From NCBI RefSeq assembly GCF_018141005.1, contig NZ_CP046582.1, positions 1,550,001 to 1,614,000 on the forward strand: 64,000 bases of DNA, written 5' to 3'. The notes under the pieces were generated by a model. That model was not told where the DNA came from, ran no database searches, and saw nothing but the letters and a program-made list of their open reading frames with translations. The stretch is from Erwinia sp. E602. Lineage in GTDB: Bacteria; Pseudomonadota; Gammaproteobacteria; Enterobacterales; Enterobacteriaceae. Numbering within the stretch: position 1 is the stretch's first letter; each line of letters opens with the position of its first letter. The position numbers were made by a program, and so were the translations under genes. Below are positions 1 through 8,783 of this stretch, in pieces.

Positions 1-538
1 GGTTTAAATTTAAGCGGGGAGTCCGCAGGGCTGGGCGGGGGTGTGCCTTCCATTCCCATGCCGCCGAGGGTGAAGAGGGCGAAGCGCAAGAGGCGGTTGC
101 GGGCGTGGTTTTCTTTGGCGGCGTTGTTATGCTTGTGGGTGTTGTTCATGGTTGGGTGCCTTGGGTGAGGGGCGATAGTTTAATTAAGCAGGAAGCGTGC
201 CAGGGGAATGTGGCGTGCAAGCGCACGGATCGACAACTGTTGTTGGCGGTTTATGGCAGAGTGGCCGCCCTGTGATGGGGCAGGTTGCACCAGATTGGGC
301 GATCGGGGGCGCAGGAGGGTTGTTTCTGATTGAATGGATAGGAGCATTGGGGGACACAGTGTGGCGGATTCTTGAGAGGCTGTGGTTAATTGCGCAGTGT
401 TTCAGGTTCTGCAGCAGGGGCGTTCCGGGGCGCGTTGCCGGTTGGAACAGGTGAGTATCGGTGTTTGTCAAACTTCGGTACGAATGGTGGTGTTTTTTGC
501 CCGTTTGGGGTGGTGCGTTTAGGGTTGATGTGGTGGTT
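1..538. other. Left-edge stretch without a confident gene
   Basis: No recognisable gene is seen here. The + strand is strikingly rich in G and T, so open frames appear mainly on the minus strand. One starts at 150 with an AAGG motif upstream and runs off the left edge (49 codons visible). Another spans 471 to 184 (95 codons, ending in a Cys/Pro/Thr-rich tail). Neither resembles a family I can name. E. coli has ompC beside apbE; no porin sequence is visible here. The two frames could be remnants of a mobile element or chance. Confidence 0.35.
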
Positions 539-1603
539 ATGCGTATGAGATGGATGTTAGCGGTGATGGTCGCGGTGATGGTTGCGGCGTTGAGCGGCTG
601 TGATAGTGGTGGCGAGCAGGGGGCCGGGAAGGATGCTCAGCGAGCCTGGGTGCTGGAAGGCAAAACCATGGGTACCTTCTGGCGGGTGAGCGTGGCCGGG
701 GTGGATGCGCAGCGGCGCGAGGCGCTGCAAAAGGCGGTGCAGCAGCAGCTTGATGCGGATGACCGCGAGCTGTCGACGTGGAAGAGCGATTCGCTGCTGT
801 CCCGGTTTAATCAGTATCGCGGCAGCGAGCCGTGGCCGGTAAGCAATAATATGGCGGATATCGTGACCGTGGCGCTGCGTATCGGCCAGCAGACGGCGGG
901 CGCGATGGATATTACCGTTGGGCCGCTGGTCAATCTGTGGGGCTTCGGGCCGGATAAGCAGCCGGTGAAGATCCCGGATGCGGCGCAGATTGCGGCGGCG
1001 AAGGCGCTGACCGGGCTGCAGCATCTGCAGGTGATCAACCGCGCCGGGCAGGCCTATCTGCAGAAGGATCTTCCCCAGCTGTATGTCGACCTTTCTACCG
1101 TCGGCGAGGGTTTTGCCACCGATCATCTGGCGCGGCTGATGGAGCAGGAGGGGATCAATAACTATCTGGTGTCGGTGGGCGGTGCGGTGCTGACGCGCGG
1201 GACCCCTGCTCAGGGGCGCGGCTGGCAGGTGGCGATTCAGAAGCCCACTGACCGGGAGAACGCGGTGCAGGCTGTGGTGGATCTGCAGGGGCACGGCATC
1301 AGCACCTCCGGCAGTTATCGCAACTATTATGAGCTGGACGGCAGGCGTATTTCGCACGTGATCGACCCGGCCACCGGCCAGCCGATTCAGCATAAGCTGG
1401 TGTCGGCGACGGTGATCGCCACTACCGCGCTGGAGGCGGACGGCTGGGACACCGGGCTGATGGTGCTGGGCACCGAGCGGGCGAAGGCGCTGGCGCTGCG
1501 CGAGAAGCTGGCGGTGTATCTGATCTATAAGCAGGGCGACCAGTTTGCCAGCTGGATGTCGCCACAGTTCAGCGCGTTTATTCAGCCGCCGGCGCGGCAG
1601 TGA
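539..1603 (+). CDS. apbE: FAD:protein FMN transferase ApbE (lipoprotein)
   Basis: ApbE moves FMN from FAD onto a threonine of target flavoproteins in the periplasm, for example the NqrB/RsxD-type subunits of ion-pumping complexes. The frame is open from 461, but the start at 539 gives a classical lipoprotein signal with lipobox LSGC (Cys21) and about 354 residues, close to the 351 of E. coli ApbE; ATG codons at 545 and 554 are alternatives. Conserved stretches include GKTMGTFW, MDITVGPLVNLWGFGP, YVDLSTVGEG and GISTSGSYRNY, and the Mg-binding region near the C terminus is intact. alkB follows 9 bp downstream, probably co-transcribed. As in E. coli it lies near alkB and yojI, but ada is absent between them. 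Confidence 0.95.
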   Translation: MRMRWMLAVMVAVMVAALSGCDSGGEQGAGKDAQRAWVLEGKTMGTFWRVSVAGVDAQRREALQKAVQQQLDADDRELSTWKSDSLLSRFNQYRGSEPWPVSNNMADIVTVALRIGQQTAGAMDITVGPLVNLWGFGPDKQPVKIPDAAQIAAAKALTGLQHLQVINRAGQAYLQKDLPQLYVDLSTVGEGFATDHLARLMEQEGINNYLVSVGGAVLTRGTPAQGRGWQVAIQKPTDRENAVQAVVDLQGHGISTSGSYRNYYELDGRRISHVIDPATGQPIQHKLVSATVIATTALEADGWDTGLMVLGTERAKALALREKLAVYLIYKQGDQFASWMSPQFSAFIQPPARQ

Positions 1604-1612
1604 GGGGGAGTA

Positions 1613-2251
1613 ATGCTCGATCTGTTTGGTGACGAAGAGCCCTGGGCCGAGCCGCTGGCGGAGGGGGCGGTGGTGCTGCGCCGTCGCGCCCGCGAGCAGG
1701 CGGGGGCGATACTGGCGCAGGTGCAGCAGATTGCCGCGCGGAACCCGTTCGTGCACCGCTTTACGCCGGGCGGCCAGCGGATGTCGGCGGCGATGACCCA
1801 CTGCGGTGATTTTGGCTGGGCCTCGGAAAGCCGGGGCTATGGCTACGCTGAGCCGCGCAGCGATGCCGGGCGCTGCCCGCCGATGCCGGCACTGTTCCGC
1901 GAGCTGGCGGTAAGCTGCGCCCGGGAGGCGGGATTCAGCGGCTTTAACCCGGACTTCTGCCTGGTGAACCGCTATGAGCCGGGGGCGAAGATGGGGCTGC
2001 ATCAGGATAAGGACGAACGCGATCTGCGCCAGCCGATCGTCTCGGTGTCGCTGGGGCTGCCGGCGGTGTTTCTTTTTGGCGGCTTTGAGCGCACGGACGC
2101 CACGCAGCGGCTGCTGCTGGAGCATGGCGACGTGGTGGTGTGGGGCGGGCCGTCGCGGCTGCGCTTCCACGGCATTCTGCCGCTCAAGCCGGGCAGCCAC
2201 CCTGACGCCGGGGCGTTTCGCTACAATCTGACCTTCCGCCGCGCCCGTTAA
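1613..2251 (+). CDS. alkB: DNA oxidative demethylase AlkB
   Basis: AlkB is an Fe(II)/2-oxoglutarate dioxygenase that repairs 1-methyladenine and 3-methylcytosine in DNA and RNA by oxidative demethylation. The 212-residue product matches E. coli AlkB (216) along its length. The iron ligands are visible as H130-x-D132 (LHQDKDE) and H186 (RLRFHGI), and the 2-oxoglutarate-binding arginines lie in RYNLTFRR near the C terminus. The start has a strong purine-rich ribosome site (GAGGGGGAG). It sits directly behind apbE and ahead of yojI. The ada gene that shares an operon with alkB in E. coli is missing here, so adaptive control cannot be assumed. Confidence 0.97.
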   Translation: MLDLFGDEEPWAEPLAEGAVVLRRRAREQAGAILAQVQQIAARNPFVHRFTPGGQRMSAAMTHCGDFGWASESRGYGYAEPRSDAGRCPPMPALFRELAVSCAREAGFSGFNPDFCLVNRYEPGAKMGLHQDKDERDLRQPIVSVSLGLPAVFLFGGFERTDATQRLLLEHGDVVVWGGPSRLRFHGILPLKPGSHPDAGAFRYNLTFRRAR

Positions 2252-2344
2252 CCGCGGCAGGATTTACTGGAATGCGAATAGTTATTGCTATCGAAAAGCA
2301 TCTCATTAAACTGCAGGCTGCTTTTTACCAGCCGGGATGTTTTT

Positions 2345-3997
2345 ATGGAGTTGCTGCACGTCGTTTATAAACAGTATCGCTGGCCGTTTATTGCGGTCAT
2401 CGTGCTGAGCCTGCTCAGCGCGGCGTTGGGGATCGGTATGATTGCCTTTATCAACCGCGAACTGATCGTTAACCTGGACACCTCGCTCAGCGTGCTGCCG
2501 AAATTCCTCGGACTGCTGCTGCTGCTGCTGGCGGTGACGCTGGCCTCGCAGCTGGCGCTGACCATGCTCGGCCACCACTTTGTTTATCGACTGCGCGGCG
2601 AGTTTATCAAGCGGATCCTGGATACCCGGGTGGAGCGTATTGAGCAGATCGGCAGCGCGCAGCTGCTGGCGGCGCTGACCAGCGACGTAAGGGCGATAAC
2701 CATCGCCTTTGTGCGCCTGCCGGAGCTGATTCAGGGCATTATCCTGACCGTCGGCTGTGCCGCTTATCTGGGCTGGCTGTCGTCGAAAATGCTGCTGGTG
2801 ACCTCGGTGTGGGTGGCAATCACCATCATCGGCGGCTGGCTGCTGGTGGCGCGCGTCTACCGCCACCTGGCCACGCTGCGCGAGACCGAAGACCGCCTGT
2901 ACACCGACTATCAGACCATTATTGAAGGTCGCAAAGAGCTGGCGCTGAACCGTCAGCGCGCGCAGCAGATTTTTGACGACGTTTACGGCGAAGACGCGCG
3001 CACCTACCGGCACAATATTATCCGCGCCGATACCTATCACCTCAGCGCGGTAAACTGGTCGAACATCATGATGCTGGGGGCGATCGGCCTCGCATTCTTC
3101 CTGGCGAATACCCTGGGCTGGGCTGATACCGCCGTCGCGGCCACCTACTCGCTGACCCTGCTGTTCCTGCGTACGCCGATGCTGTCTGCGGTGGGCGCGC
3201 TGCCGACCCTGCTGACCGCCCAGGTGGCGTTTAACAAGCTGGAGACGTTCAGACTGGAACCCTATAACGCGGCCTTCCCGCAGGCCAGGGCGGCGCAGCC
3301 GTGGCAGACGCTTGAGCTGCGTGACGTTTTGTTCCACTACGGTGACAACGGTTTTGCCATCGGCCCGATCGATATGACCCTGCACCGTGGCGAACTGGTG
3401 TTTGTGATCGGCGGCAACGGCAGCGGTAAATCGACGCTGGCGATGCTGCTGACCGGCCTCTACCAGCCGGTTTCCGGCCAGATCCTGATCGACGGGCAGC
3501 CTGTCGACCTGAACGACCTGGACAACTATCGCCGCCGCTTCTCGGCGGTGTTTACCGACGTGCACCTGTTTGACCGGCTGATTGGCCAGCAGGGCGAAGC
3601 GGCCGACCCGCAGCAGGTGCAGGCGTGGCTGGAACGGCTGAAGATGCAGGACAAGATCCAGCTGGACGGCAACCGCATCCTCGACCTTAAGCTGTCGAAG
3701 GGGCAGACCAAGCGCCTGGCGCTGCTGCTGGCCACCGCCGAACAGCGCGATATCCTGCTGCTGGACGAGTGGGCCGCCGATCAGGATCCGCACTTCCGCC
3801 GCATCTTCTATCGTGAACTGCTGCCGTGGCTGCAGGGGCTGGGCAAAACCATTATCGCCATCAGCCACGATGATCACTATTTCCAGCACGCTGACCGCCT
3901 GCTGGAGATGCGCGACGGCCGCCTGAGCGAACTGACCGGTGCCGAGCGCGAGCTGGCAACGCTGGACGCGGTACAGCGTACGGATACCGGCGAATAA
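2345..3997 (+). CDS. yojI: Multidrug/microcin ABC exporter YojI (fused permease-ATPase)
   Basis: YojI is an inner-membrane ABC half-transporter that in E. coli exports microcin J25 with TolC. The N-terminal half (to about residue 280) has six hydrophobic segments. The C-terminal half carries Walker [10 protein letters not shown] (about 356-364), a signature-like LSKGQ (about 450) and Walker B ILLLDEW. The frame is open from 2285, but ATG 2345 (MELLHVV) matches the E. coli N terminus and gives 550 residues against 547. The variant signature LSKGQ instead of LSGGQ is shared with E. coli YojI. It is the last backbone gene before the accessory block. Confidence 0.95.
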   Translation: MELLHVVYKQYRWPFIAVIVLSLLSAALGIGMIAFINRELIVNLDTSLSVLPKFLGLLLLLLAVTLASQLALTMLGHHFVYRLRGEFIKRILDTRVERIEQIGSAQLLAALTSDVRAITIAFVRLPELIQGIILTVGCAAYLGWLSSKMLLVTSVWVAITIIGGWLLVARVYRHLATLRETEDRLYTDYQTIIEGRKELALNRQRAQQIFDDVYGEDARTYRHNIIRADTYHLSAVNWSNIMMLGAIGLAFFLANTLGWADTAVAATYSLTLLFLRTPMLSAVGALPTLLTAQVAFNKLETFRLEPYNAAFPQARAAQPWQTLELRDVLFHYGDNGFAIGPIDMTLHRGELVFVIGGNGSGKSTLAMLLTGLYQPVSGQILIDGQPVDLNDLDNYRRRFSAVFTDVHLFDRLIGQQGEAADPQQVQAWLERLKMQDKIQLDGNRILDLKLSKGQTKRLALLLATAEQRDILLLDEWAADQDPHFRRIFYRELLPWLQGLGKTIIAISHDDHYFQHADRLLEMRDGRLSELTGAERELATLDAVQRTDTGE

Positions 3998-4296
3998 ACG
4001 TGAACCTGCCTGGGCTGCCAGGCTGGTAACGGAACGGACCCGGAGACCGGAATAAGCGTGAATCTGCTAACCCGCTAACCGAGCGGCTCCGCAGACCTGG
4101 ACCAGTGCGTTACGCGTTCTGCCGCAGGGGGGAACCGGGCGGGTAAACGGCGCACAATGGCGCTAGCGCCTCAGCGCATAACCTCAGCCACTATTGTTAT
4201 TAGTCAGCGGGTTAGCGGGGGAGTATGCTGTTTTTAACGGCACTGCAAACGCCGTTAACTTCCCTGAACTTTCTCGTCGTCTTGCCAAATGGTTAT
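3998..4296. other. Intergenic region downstream of yojI
   Basis: No full gene is visible. An 11-bp perfect inverted repeat (GCTAACCCGCT at 4066-4076, its complement at 4206-4216) spans about 129 bp. The last 70 bases contain a short open stretch, without a start codon, reading ...NFPELSRRLAKWL-stop just before the terminator; it may be the tail of a decayed gene. The stretch could also be a long 3' untranslated region of yojI or hold a small RNA ending at the terminator at 4297-4330. Confidence 0.4.
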
Positions 4297-4330
4297 AACC
4301 GGCAGTTCACTTTGAACCGCCGGTTTTTTT
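4297..4330 (+). terminator. Rho-independent terminator, + strand
   Basis: AACCGGC-A-GTTCA and TGAAC-C-GCCGGTT form a 13-position stem with one mismatch and a 3-base loop, followed by a run of T. It would end transcripts from yojI or from an unannotated RNA upstream. Confidence 0.8.
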
Positions 4331-4345
4331 ATGCGCGAGGGAAAT

Positions 4346-4372
4346 AAAAAAATCCCGGCGAGGCCGCCGGGA
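4346..4372 (-). terminator. Rho-independent terminator of the minus-strand transport operon
   Basis: On the minus strand TCCCGGCG, a 4-base loop and CGCCGGGA are followed by seven T. It lies 7 bases past the stop of the ATPase gene, closing the six-gene operon that begins at 9785. Confidence 0.88.
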
Positions 4373-4378
4373 CTGGGG

Positions 4379-5173
4379 TTACAGCACTTTATCCAGAAAG
4401 CGCCGCGTGCGCGGGTGCTGCGGCTGGTTCAGTACCTGGCGGGCGTTGCCCTGCTCGACGATCTGGCCGTCGACCATAAACACCACGTGGTCGGCCACTT
4501 CGCGGGCAAAGCCGATTTCGTGGGTGACCACCACCAGCGTGGTGCCGGAGCGGGCCAGCTTTTTGATGGTATCCAGCACTTCACCCACCAGCTCCGGATC
4601 CAGCGCGGAGGTGGGTTCATCAAACAGGATCACCCGTGGGTCGAGCGCCAGCGCGCGGGCGATGGCGATACGCTGCTGCTGGCCGCCGGAGAGGTGGCGC
4701 GGCCAGGCGTCCGCCTTGTGGCGCAGGCCGACCGCGTCCAGCAGTTCACCGGCGCGTTCAATCGCCTGGGCGCGGTTCATCTTTTTGTGCACCAGCGGCG
4801 CTTCAATAATATTTTCCAGCACCGTCAGGTGCGGGAACAGGTTGAAGTTCTGAAATACGTAGCCGACCTCGGTGCGCTGCTTGAGGATCGCTTTTTCCTT
4901 CAGCTCGTAAAGCCTGTCACCCTTGCGGCGGTAGCCGATGTACTCGCCGTCGATGCGGATAAAGCCCTCATCCACCCGCTCCAGGTGATTAATCGCCCGT
5001 AACAGGGTGGATTTGCCGGAGCCGGACGGGCCGAGGATCACCGTCACCGAACCCGGCGGCAGCTCCAGCGATACGTCGTCCAGCGCCTTAAAGCGGCCGA
5101 AGTGTTTGCTGACGTTGGTGATGGAAATATGACCACGCGTCGTCTGCGGCTGAATGGCAATAGCTTCTGACAT
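4379..5173 (-). CDS. Polar amino-acid-type ABC transporter, ATP-binding protein
   Basis: This cytoplasmic ATPase energises a polar-amino-acid-family importer. Walker A GPSGSGKST is at residues 48-56, the signature LSGGQQQR near 160, Walker B VILFDEPTSALDP follows, and the switch His is in VVVTHE. Length (264) is normal for the HisP/GlnQ/TcyN group. It is the last gene of the operon: 2 bp after the permease and directly before a terminator. The substrate cannot be read from the ATPase. The operon's acetyltransferase, amidohydrolase and flavin monooxygenase suggest a modified cysteine or another sulfur compound rather than a common amino acid. Confidence 0.93.
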   Translation of the reverse strand: MSEAIAIQPQTTRGHISITNVSKHFGRFKALDDVSLELPPGSVTVILGPSGSGKSTLLRAINHLERVDEGFIRIDGEYIGYRRKGDRLYELKEKAILKQRTEVGYVFQNFNLFPHLTVLENIIEAPLVHKKMNRAQAIERAGELLDAVGLRHKADAWPRHLSGGQQQRIAIARALALDPRVILFDEPTSALDPELVGEVLDTIKKLARSGTTLVVVTHEIGFAREVADHVVFMVDGQIVEQGNARQVLNQPQHPRTRRFLDKVL

Positions 5174-5175
5174 GG

Positions 5176-6084
5176 TTAGCTCCTCAACGGGGTGATGTTG
5201 GCTTCAGGTCGGCGCTGAAACCAGCGGCGGCGCGGGGTGGAGGATTCACGGGTGGCGCTGCGGGCCAGCCAGCGTTCAACGTAGTGCTGGAACACCGACA
5301 GCACGGTGGTGATCAGCAGGTACCAGACGGCGGCGACCATCAGCAGCGGGATCACCTGCTGGGTGCGGTTGTAGACCATCTGAATGGTGTAAAACAGCTC
5401 CGGCATCGCCAGCACGTACACCATCGAGGTGCCCTTGGCGAGGCTGATAATTTCGTTAAAGCCGGTCGGGATGATCGAGCGCAGCGCCTGCGGCAGGATA
5501 ATGCGCAGCGTGCGGCGCGAGGAGGGCAGGCCGAGCGCGGCTGCCGCTTCAAACTGCCCCTGATCGACGCCGAGAATGCCGCCGCGAATAATCTCTGCGG
5601 TGTAGGCGGACTGCACCAGCGTCAGGCCGATCACCGCGGTGCTGAACTGGCCGAGGATATCGATGGTCTGGTATTCAGCAAACTTCAGCGGGGTAAAGGG
5701 AATGCCCAGCGACAGCGTGTCGTACAGATAGGAGAAGTTGTAGAGGATGATCAGCACCACGATCAGCGGCAGCGAGCGGAACAGCCAGATATAGCCGAAC
5801 GCCATGCCGGAGAGCAGCCACGACGGCGACAGGCGCGCCAGCGCCAGCGCGCCGCCGAACAGGATGCTGAAGACGGTGCCGAGCAGCGTCAGCAGCAGGG
5901 TCTGCCCCAGCCCGCTGAGCACCGCCGGGTTAAAGAACCATTTGGCAAACACCCCCCACTCCCAGCGCGGGTTGAACGCCACCGACTGGATCACCACCGC
6001 GAGAATAAACAGCGCCAGAAACGCGCCCAGAATGCGCAGCGGATAGCGCGCGGGCACCACCCGCAGATGTTCATGATGCTTCAT
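5176..6084 (-). CDS. Polar amino-acid-type ABC transporter, permease
   Basis: Inner-membrane permease of the HisM/GlnP family. Several hydrophobic segments occur between about residues 20 and 265, and the cytoplasmic coupling-helix motif is visible as EAAAALGLPSSRRTLRIILPQALR. It is 302 residues, longer than the usual 220-240, because of an N-terminal extension ahead of the first core segment and a basic C-terminal tail. There is one permease gene only, so the channel is presumably a homodimer. Its start overlaps the end of the acetyltransferase gene by 14 bp and the ATPase follows after 2 bp, which indicates translational coupling. Confidence 0.92.
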   Translation of the reverse strand: MKHHEHLRVVPARYPLRILGAFLALFILAVVIQSVAFNPRWEWGVFAKWFFNPAVLSGLGQTLLLTLLGTVFSILFGGALALARLSPSWLLSGMAFGYIWLFRSLPLIVVLIILYNFSYLYDTLSLGIPFTPLKFAEYQTIDILGQFSTAVIGLTLVQSAYTAEIIRGGILGVDQGQFEAAAALGLPSSRRTLRIILPQALRSIIPTGFNEIISLAKGTSMVYVLAMPELFYTIQMVYNRTQQVIPLLMVAAVWYLLITTVLSVFQHYVERWLARSATRESSTPRRRWFQRRPEANITPLRS

Positions 6085-6595
6085 CGACGGCCTCCGTCAG
6101 CACGTTATCGCCCAGCGGCTTGCGAAAGCGCAGGCGGCCGTCGTGCGGCGGCAGGCTGTACTCCACCGGATCGCGGGTGATATCAAACTGCGGCTGGTAG
6201 CCGTAAGAGAGGTACAGGCGCACCGCCTCCGGCTGGCGGAAGCCGGTGGTCAGAAACACCTGGCGGTAGCCGGCCTCCAGCGCCCGCCGTTCCAGCTCAA
6301 CCAGCACCTTCTGCGCCAGCCCCTGGCGACGCAGGTCGCCACGGGTCCAGATGCGTTTCAGCTCGGCGGTCACGGCGTCATAGGGCTTGTAGGCACCCAT
6401 GGCGATAATCTCGCCGTCGCGCTCCAGCACGATAAACATCCCCTGCGGCGGCAGATACCATTCGGTCAGCTCAACTTCGGCATGACGCGCAAAGAAGTTG
6501 CCGTAGCGGGCGCTGTACTCATCAAACAAACCCGAGATAATCGGCGCCAGTTCTGGCGCCTCCGGGGAGAGCTGACGAAACTGTTCGTGGCTCAT
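6071..6595 (-). CDS. GNAT-family N-acetyltransferase
   Basis: A 174-residue Gcn5-type acetyltransferase. The acetyl-CoA-binding motif is seen as RGDLRRQGLAQKVLVELE, followed by FLTTGFRQPEAVRLYLSYGY. ATG 6595 is preferred over the GTG at 6598 because a GGAGG lies 5 bases upstream of it. It is embedded between the binding-protein and permease genes. In the Bacillus ytmI (sna) operon, an acetyltransferase, an amino-acid ABC importer, a luciferase-like monooxygenase and an M20 deacetylase act together on S-(2-succino)cysteine. The same set of families here suggests that this enzyme acetylates the imported compound. That is inference from context. Confidence 0.88.
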   Translation of the reverse strand: MSHEQFRQLSPEAPELAPIISGLFDEYSARYGNFFARHAEVELTEWYLPPQGMFIVLERDGEIIAMGAYKPYDAVTAELKRIWTRGDLRRQGLAQKVLVELERRALEAGYRQVFLTTGFRQPEAVRLYLSYGYQPQFDITRDPVEYSLPPHDGRLRFRKPLGDNVLTEAVDEAS

Positions 6596-6606
6596 CACGG
6601 CCTCCT

Positions 6607-7548
6607 TTAGTCGCCCAGTCCTGGCGGGTTGATTTCGGACCGGTCAAGACGCTCCACGCCTTCCCCCCAGCGGTTCAGCACTTTGTCGTACTCGCCGCCC
6701 TTGATCACGCCGTTCAGCGCGGTATGCACCGGGGTGACCAGGCCGTTGCCTTTCTTCAGCGTGACGGCGATATGTGCCGCCTTCGGCCAGCCGCCGTCAA
6801 CGATGCCAACAAGTCTGGTCTGCCCGGTCAGCGCCGCTTTCCACGCGCCCATCACGTTCGGGCCAAAGAAGGCGTCGGCGCGGCCTGACTGGATCGCCAG
6901 CGTTTGCGCCGCATCATCCTTCACGTAGATCGGCGTAAACGGCTTCAGGCCTTTCTTCTGGTTTTCCGCGTCCCACGCCAGCAGCACCGCCTCCTGGTTG
7001 GTGCCGGAGCCGACGATGATGCGCAAGCCGGCGATATCTTCCGCTTTTTTCAGCGAGGTGATTTTGCTGGTGGACTTCACGTAGAAGCCCAGCGTGTCCT
7101 GGCGGTAGGTGGCGAAGTCAAACTTCTCTTTGCGCTCTTTGGTCACGGTGACGTTGGTGATCGCCGCGTCGTATTTGCCGGAAGAGACGCCCAGCGGCCA
7201 GTCTTCCCACGAGGTCGGTACGATGTTCAGCTCAAGGCCGAGGCTGTCGGCCACCAGGCGGGCGATATCCGCCTCGCTGCCGAGCAGGGTTTTGTTGTCA
7301 TCGGAGAACAGCGCCAGCGGCGGCGAGTTCAGCGCGGCGACCGCGACGGTAAATTTGCCCGGCACCGCGAGGCGCAGGTTTTTCGGCAGCTGCGCCACCG
7401 CTTCCGGGTTAACCGGCGCGTGGATCGGCGTGGTATTGGCTTCAACGCTGATGCCGGTGCCGTTAATCTTAACGGTTTCCGCGAAGGCGGCGCTGCTGAG
7501 CAGCAGGGTGGCGGAGATCAGCGCGGTGAGTGTGGCTTTTTTAATCAT
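6607..7548 (-). CDS. Periplasmic solute-binding protein of amino-acid-type ABC transporter
   Basis: A family-3 extracellular solute-binding protein of 313 residues with a cleavable signal peptide ending about AAFA (residue 23). The family pattern is clear: GSEADIARLVADSLGLELN, WPLGVSSGKYDAAITNVTVTKERKEKFDF, then FYVKSTSKI and IIVGSGTNQE. An unusually long stretch between the signal peptide and the first lobe (about residues 24-60) precedes the core. It captures the substrate and passes it to the permease encoded downstream. Ninety-four bases separate it from the M20 gene, so an internal promoter or processing site is possible. Confidence 0.93.
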   Translation of the reverse strand: MIKKATLTALISATLLLSSAAFAETVKINGTGISVEANTTPIHAPVNPEAVAQLPKNLRLAVPGKFTVAVAALNSPPLALFSDDNKTLLGSEADIARLVADSLGLELNIVPTSWEDWPLGVSSGKYDAAITNVTVTKERKEKFDFATYRQDTLGFYVKSTSKITSLKKAEDIAGLRIIVGSGTNQEAVLLAWDAENQKKGLKPFTPIYVKDDAAQTLAIQSGRADAFFGPNVMGAWKAALTGQTRLVGIVDGGWPKAAHIAVTLKKGNGLVTPVHTALNGVIKGGEYDKVLNRWGEGVERLDRSEINPPGLGD

Positions 7549-7642
7549 GTGTGATGTCTCTTATTTTATTTTTTATCCCTGCCGCCGCAGCCGGGCTGAC
7601 GGTCGGGCAGGGGAGTGCAGATGAACCTGCGGCCTGCCGTGG

Positions 7643-8773
7643 TCAGTTAATTTCCTGCAGCGCGGCTTCGGCCAGCTGGCTGAAGAACTGCGCGGCGGGA
7701 TAAATCAGTGAGTCGTCCGGGTTAAAGCCGGGATGGTGCAGGCCAAACTCGCTGGCGCTGCCGATGCTGACGAAGGTGCCCGGCGTGTTGTGCAGGTAGA
7801 AGGCAAAATCTTCACCGCCCATCTGCACCTCCGCGTGCCGCACCTCGTAACCGGCGCGCGCCGCCACCTGTTTGCTGAACTCCGCCCAGCGTTCGGTGTT
7901 GACCACCGCCGGCGGGCCGCCGTGCCAGTTGAGCTGTGCGCGGCCGCCAAAGCCTTCGGCGATGCTGCTAATCAGCTTCTCAATGCGCGCCGGGATCTCA
8001 GCGCGGATCGCATCGTTATGGGTGCGCACGGTGCCTTCCAGCACCACCTTCTGCGGCAGCACGTTCCAGGTGTTACCACCCTCAATGCGGGTGACGCTGA
8101 CCACCACCGACTCCAGCGGGCTGTAATTACGGCTGACCAGCGTCTGCAGCGCGGTAACGATCTGGCTGGCGATCACAATAGAATCAACGCCTTCCTGCGG
8201 GCGGGCGGCGTGTGCCCCTTTGCCCTCAATTTCAATATCAAAGCGATCGACGTTGGCGTAGAACGGCCCGCCGCGGGTGGCAAAGGTGCCCACCGGCAGC
8301 TCCGGCGCGTTGTGTGCGCCGAAAATGGCGCTAACGCCCTCCAGCGCACCGGCCCCGATCAGCGTTTTCGCCCCGCCAAAGCGCTCTTCGGCGGGCTGGA
8401 ACAGCAGGCGCACGCGGCCGGGCAGGCTGCTCTCCCGCGCCTTCAGCAGCAGCGCCGCGCCGAGGATCACCGAGGTGTGAATATCGTGGCCGCAGGCGTG
8501 CATCACGCCGGGGTTTTTTGAACGGAATTCAACCGGGGCGACCTCGTCGATCGGCAGCGCATCGATATCGGCGCGCAGCGCGATCAGCGGCTCGCCCTGG
8601 CCGATCTCGGCAATGACGCCGGTTTTCAGGTCGAACGGCAGCTGGCGGATATCCGCGCTGCGCAGCCAGTTCTGAATGCGTTCGGTGGTGGCGAACTCTT
8701 CGTTGGAGAGTTCAGGATACTGGTGCAGCTCGCGTCGCCAGGCGACCAGCTGTGCTTCTAAAGTCTGGCTCAT
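7643..8773 (-). CDS. M20 family metallo-amidohydrolase
   Basis: A 376-residue peptidase-M20D-type hydrolase (hippurate hydrolase/N-acyl amino acid deacylase group). Visible metal-site motifs are ALRADIDALPI, MHACGHDIHTS, QPAEERFGGA and, near the C terminus, MGGEDFAFYL. A dimerisation-domain insertion follows around residues 180-290. Such enzymes remove acyl groups from amino acids or thiol compounds. Beside a GNAT acetyltransferase, an importer and a flavin monooxygenase, it could remove the acetyl group after the side chain has been oxidised, as proposed for SndA in Bacillus. Ten bases separate it from the upstream monooxygenase. Confidence 0.92.
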   Translation of the reverse strand: MSQTLEAQLVAWRRELHQYPELSNEEFATTERIQNWLRSADIRQLPFDLKTGVIAEIGQGEPLIALRADIDALPIDEVAPVEFRSKNPGVMHACGHDIHTSVILGAALLLKARESSLPGRVRLLFQPAEERFGGAKTLIGAGALEGVSAIFGAHNAPELPVGTFATRGGPFYANVDRFDIEIEGKGAHAARPQEGVDSIVIASQIVTALQTLVSRNYSPLESVVVSVTRIEGGNTWNVLPQKVVLEGTVRTHNDAIRAEIPARIEKLISSIAEGFGGRAQLNWHGGPPAVVNTERWAEFSKQVAARAGYEVRHAEVQMGGEDFAFYLHNTPGTFVSIGSASEFGLHHPGFNPDDSLIYPAAQFFSQLAEAALQEIN

Positions 8774-8783
8774 GCTCTGCTCC

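Noticed and set aside
557..2200. A 547-codon minus-strand open frame across apbE and alkB
   Set aside because: It is antisense to two clear genes; high-GC coding DNA with G/C at third positions often leaves the opposite strand open. The protein is Arg/His/Gln-rich low-complexity with no family resemblance.
2306..3889. A 527-codon minus-strand open frame across yojI
   Set aside because: Same antisense artefact; the yojI product on the + strand is conserved end to end.
4379..4623. Long plus-strand frames opposite the ABC ATPase (for example 4331-5002)
   Set aside because: Antisense to a clear ATPase gene and running through the minus-strand terminator; there is no promoter or domain.
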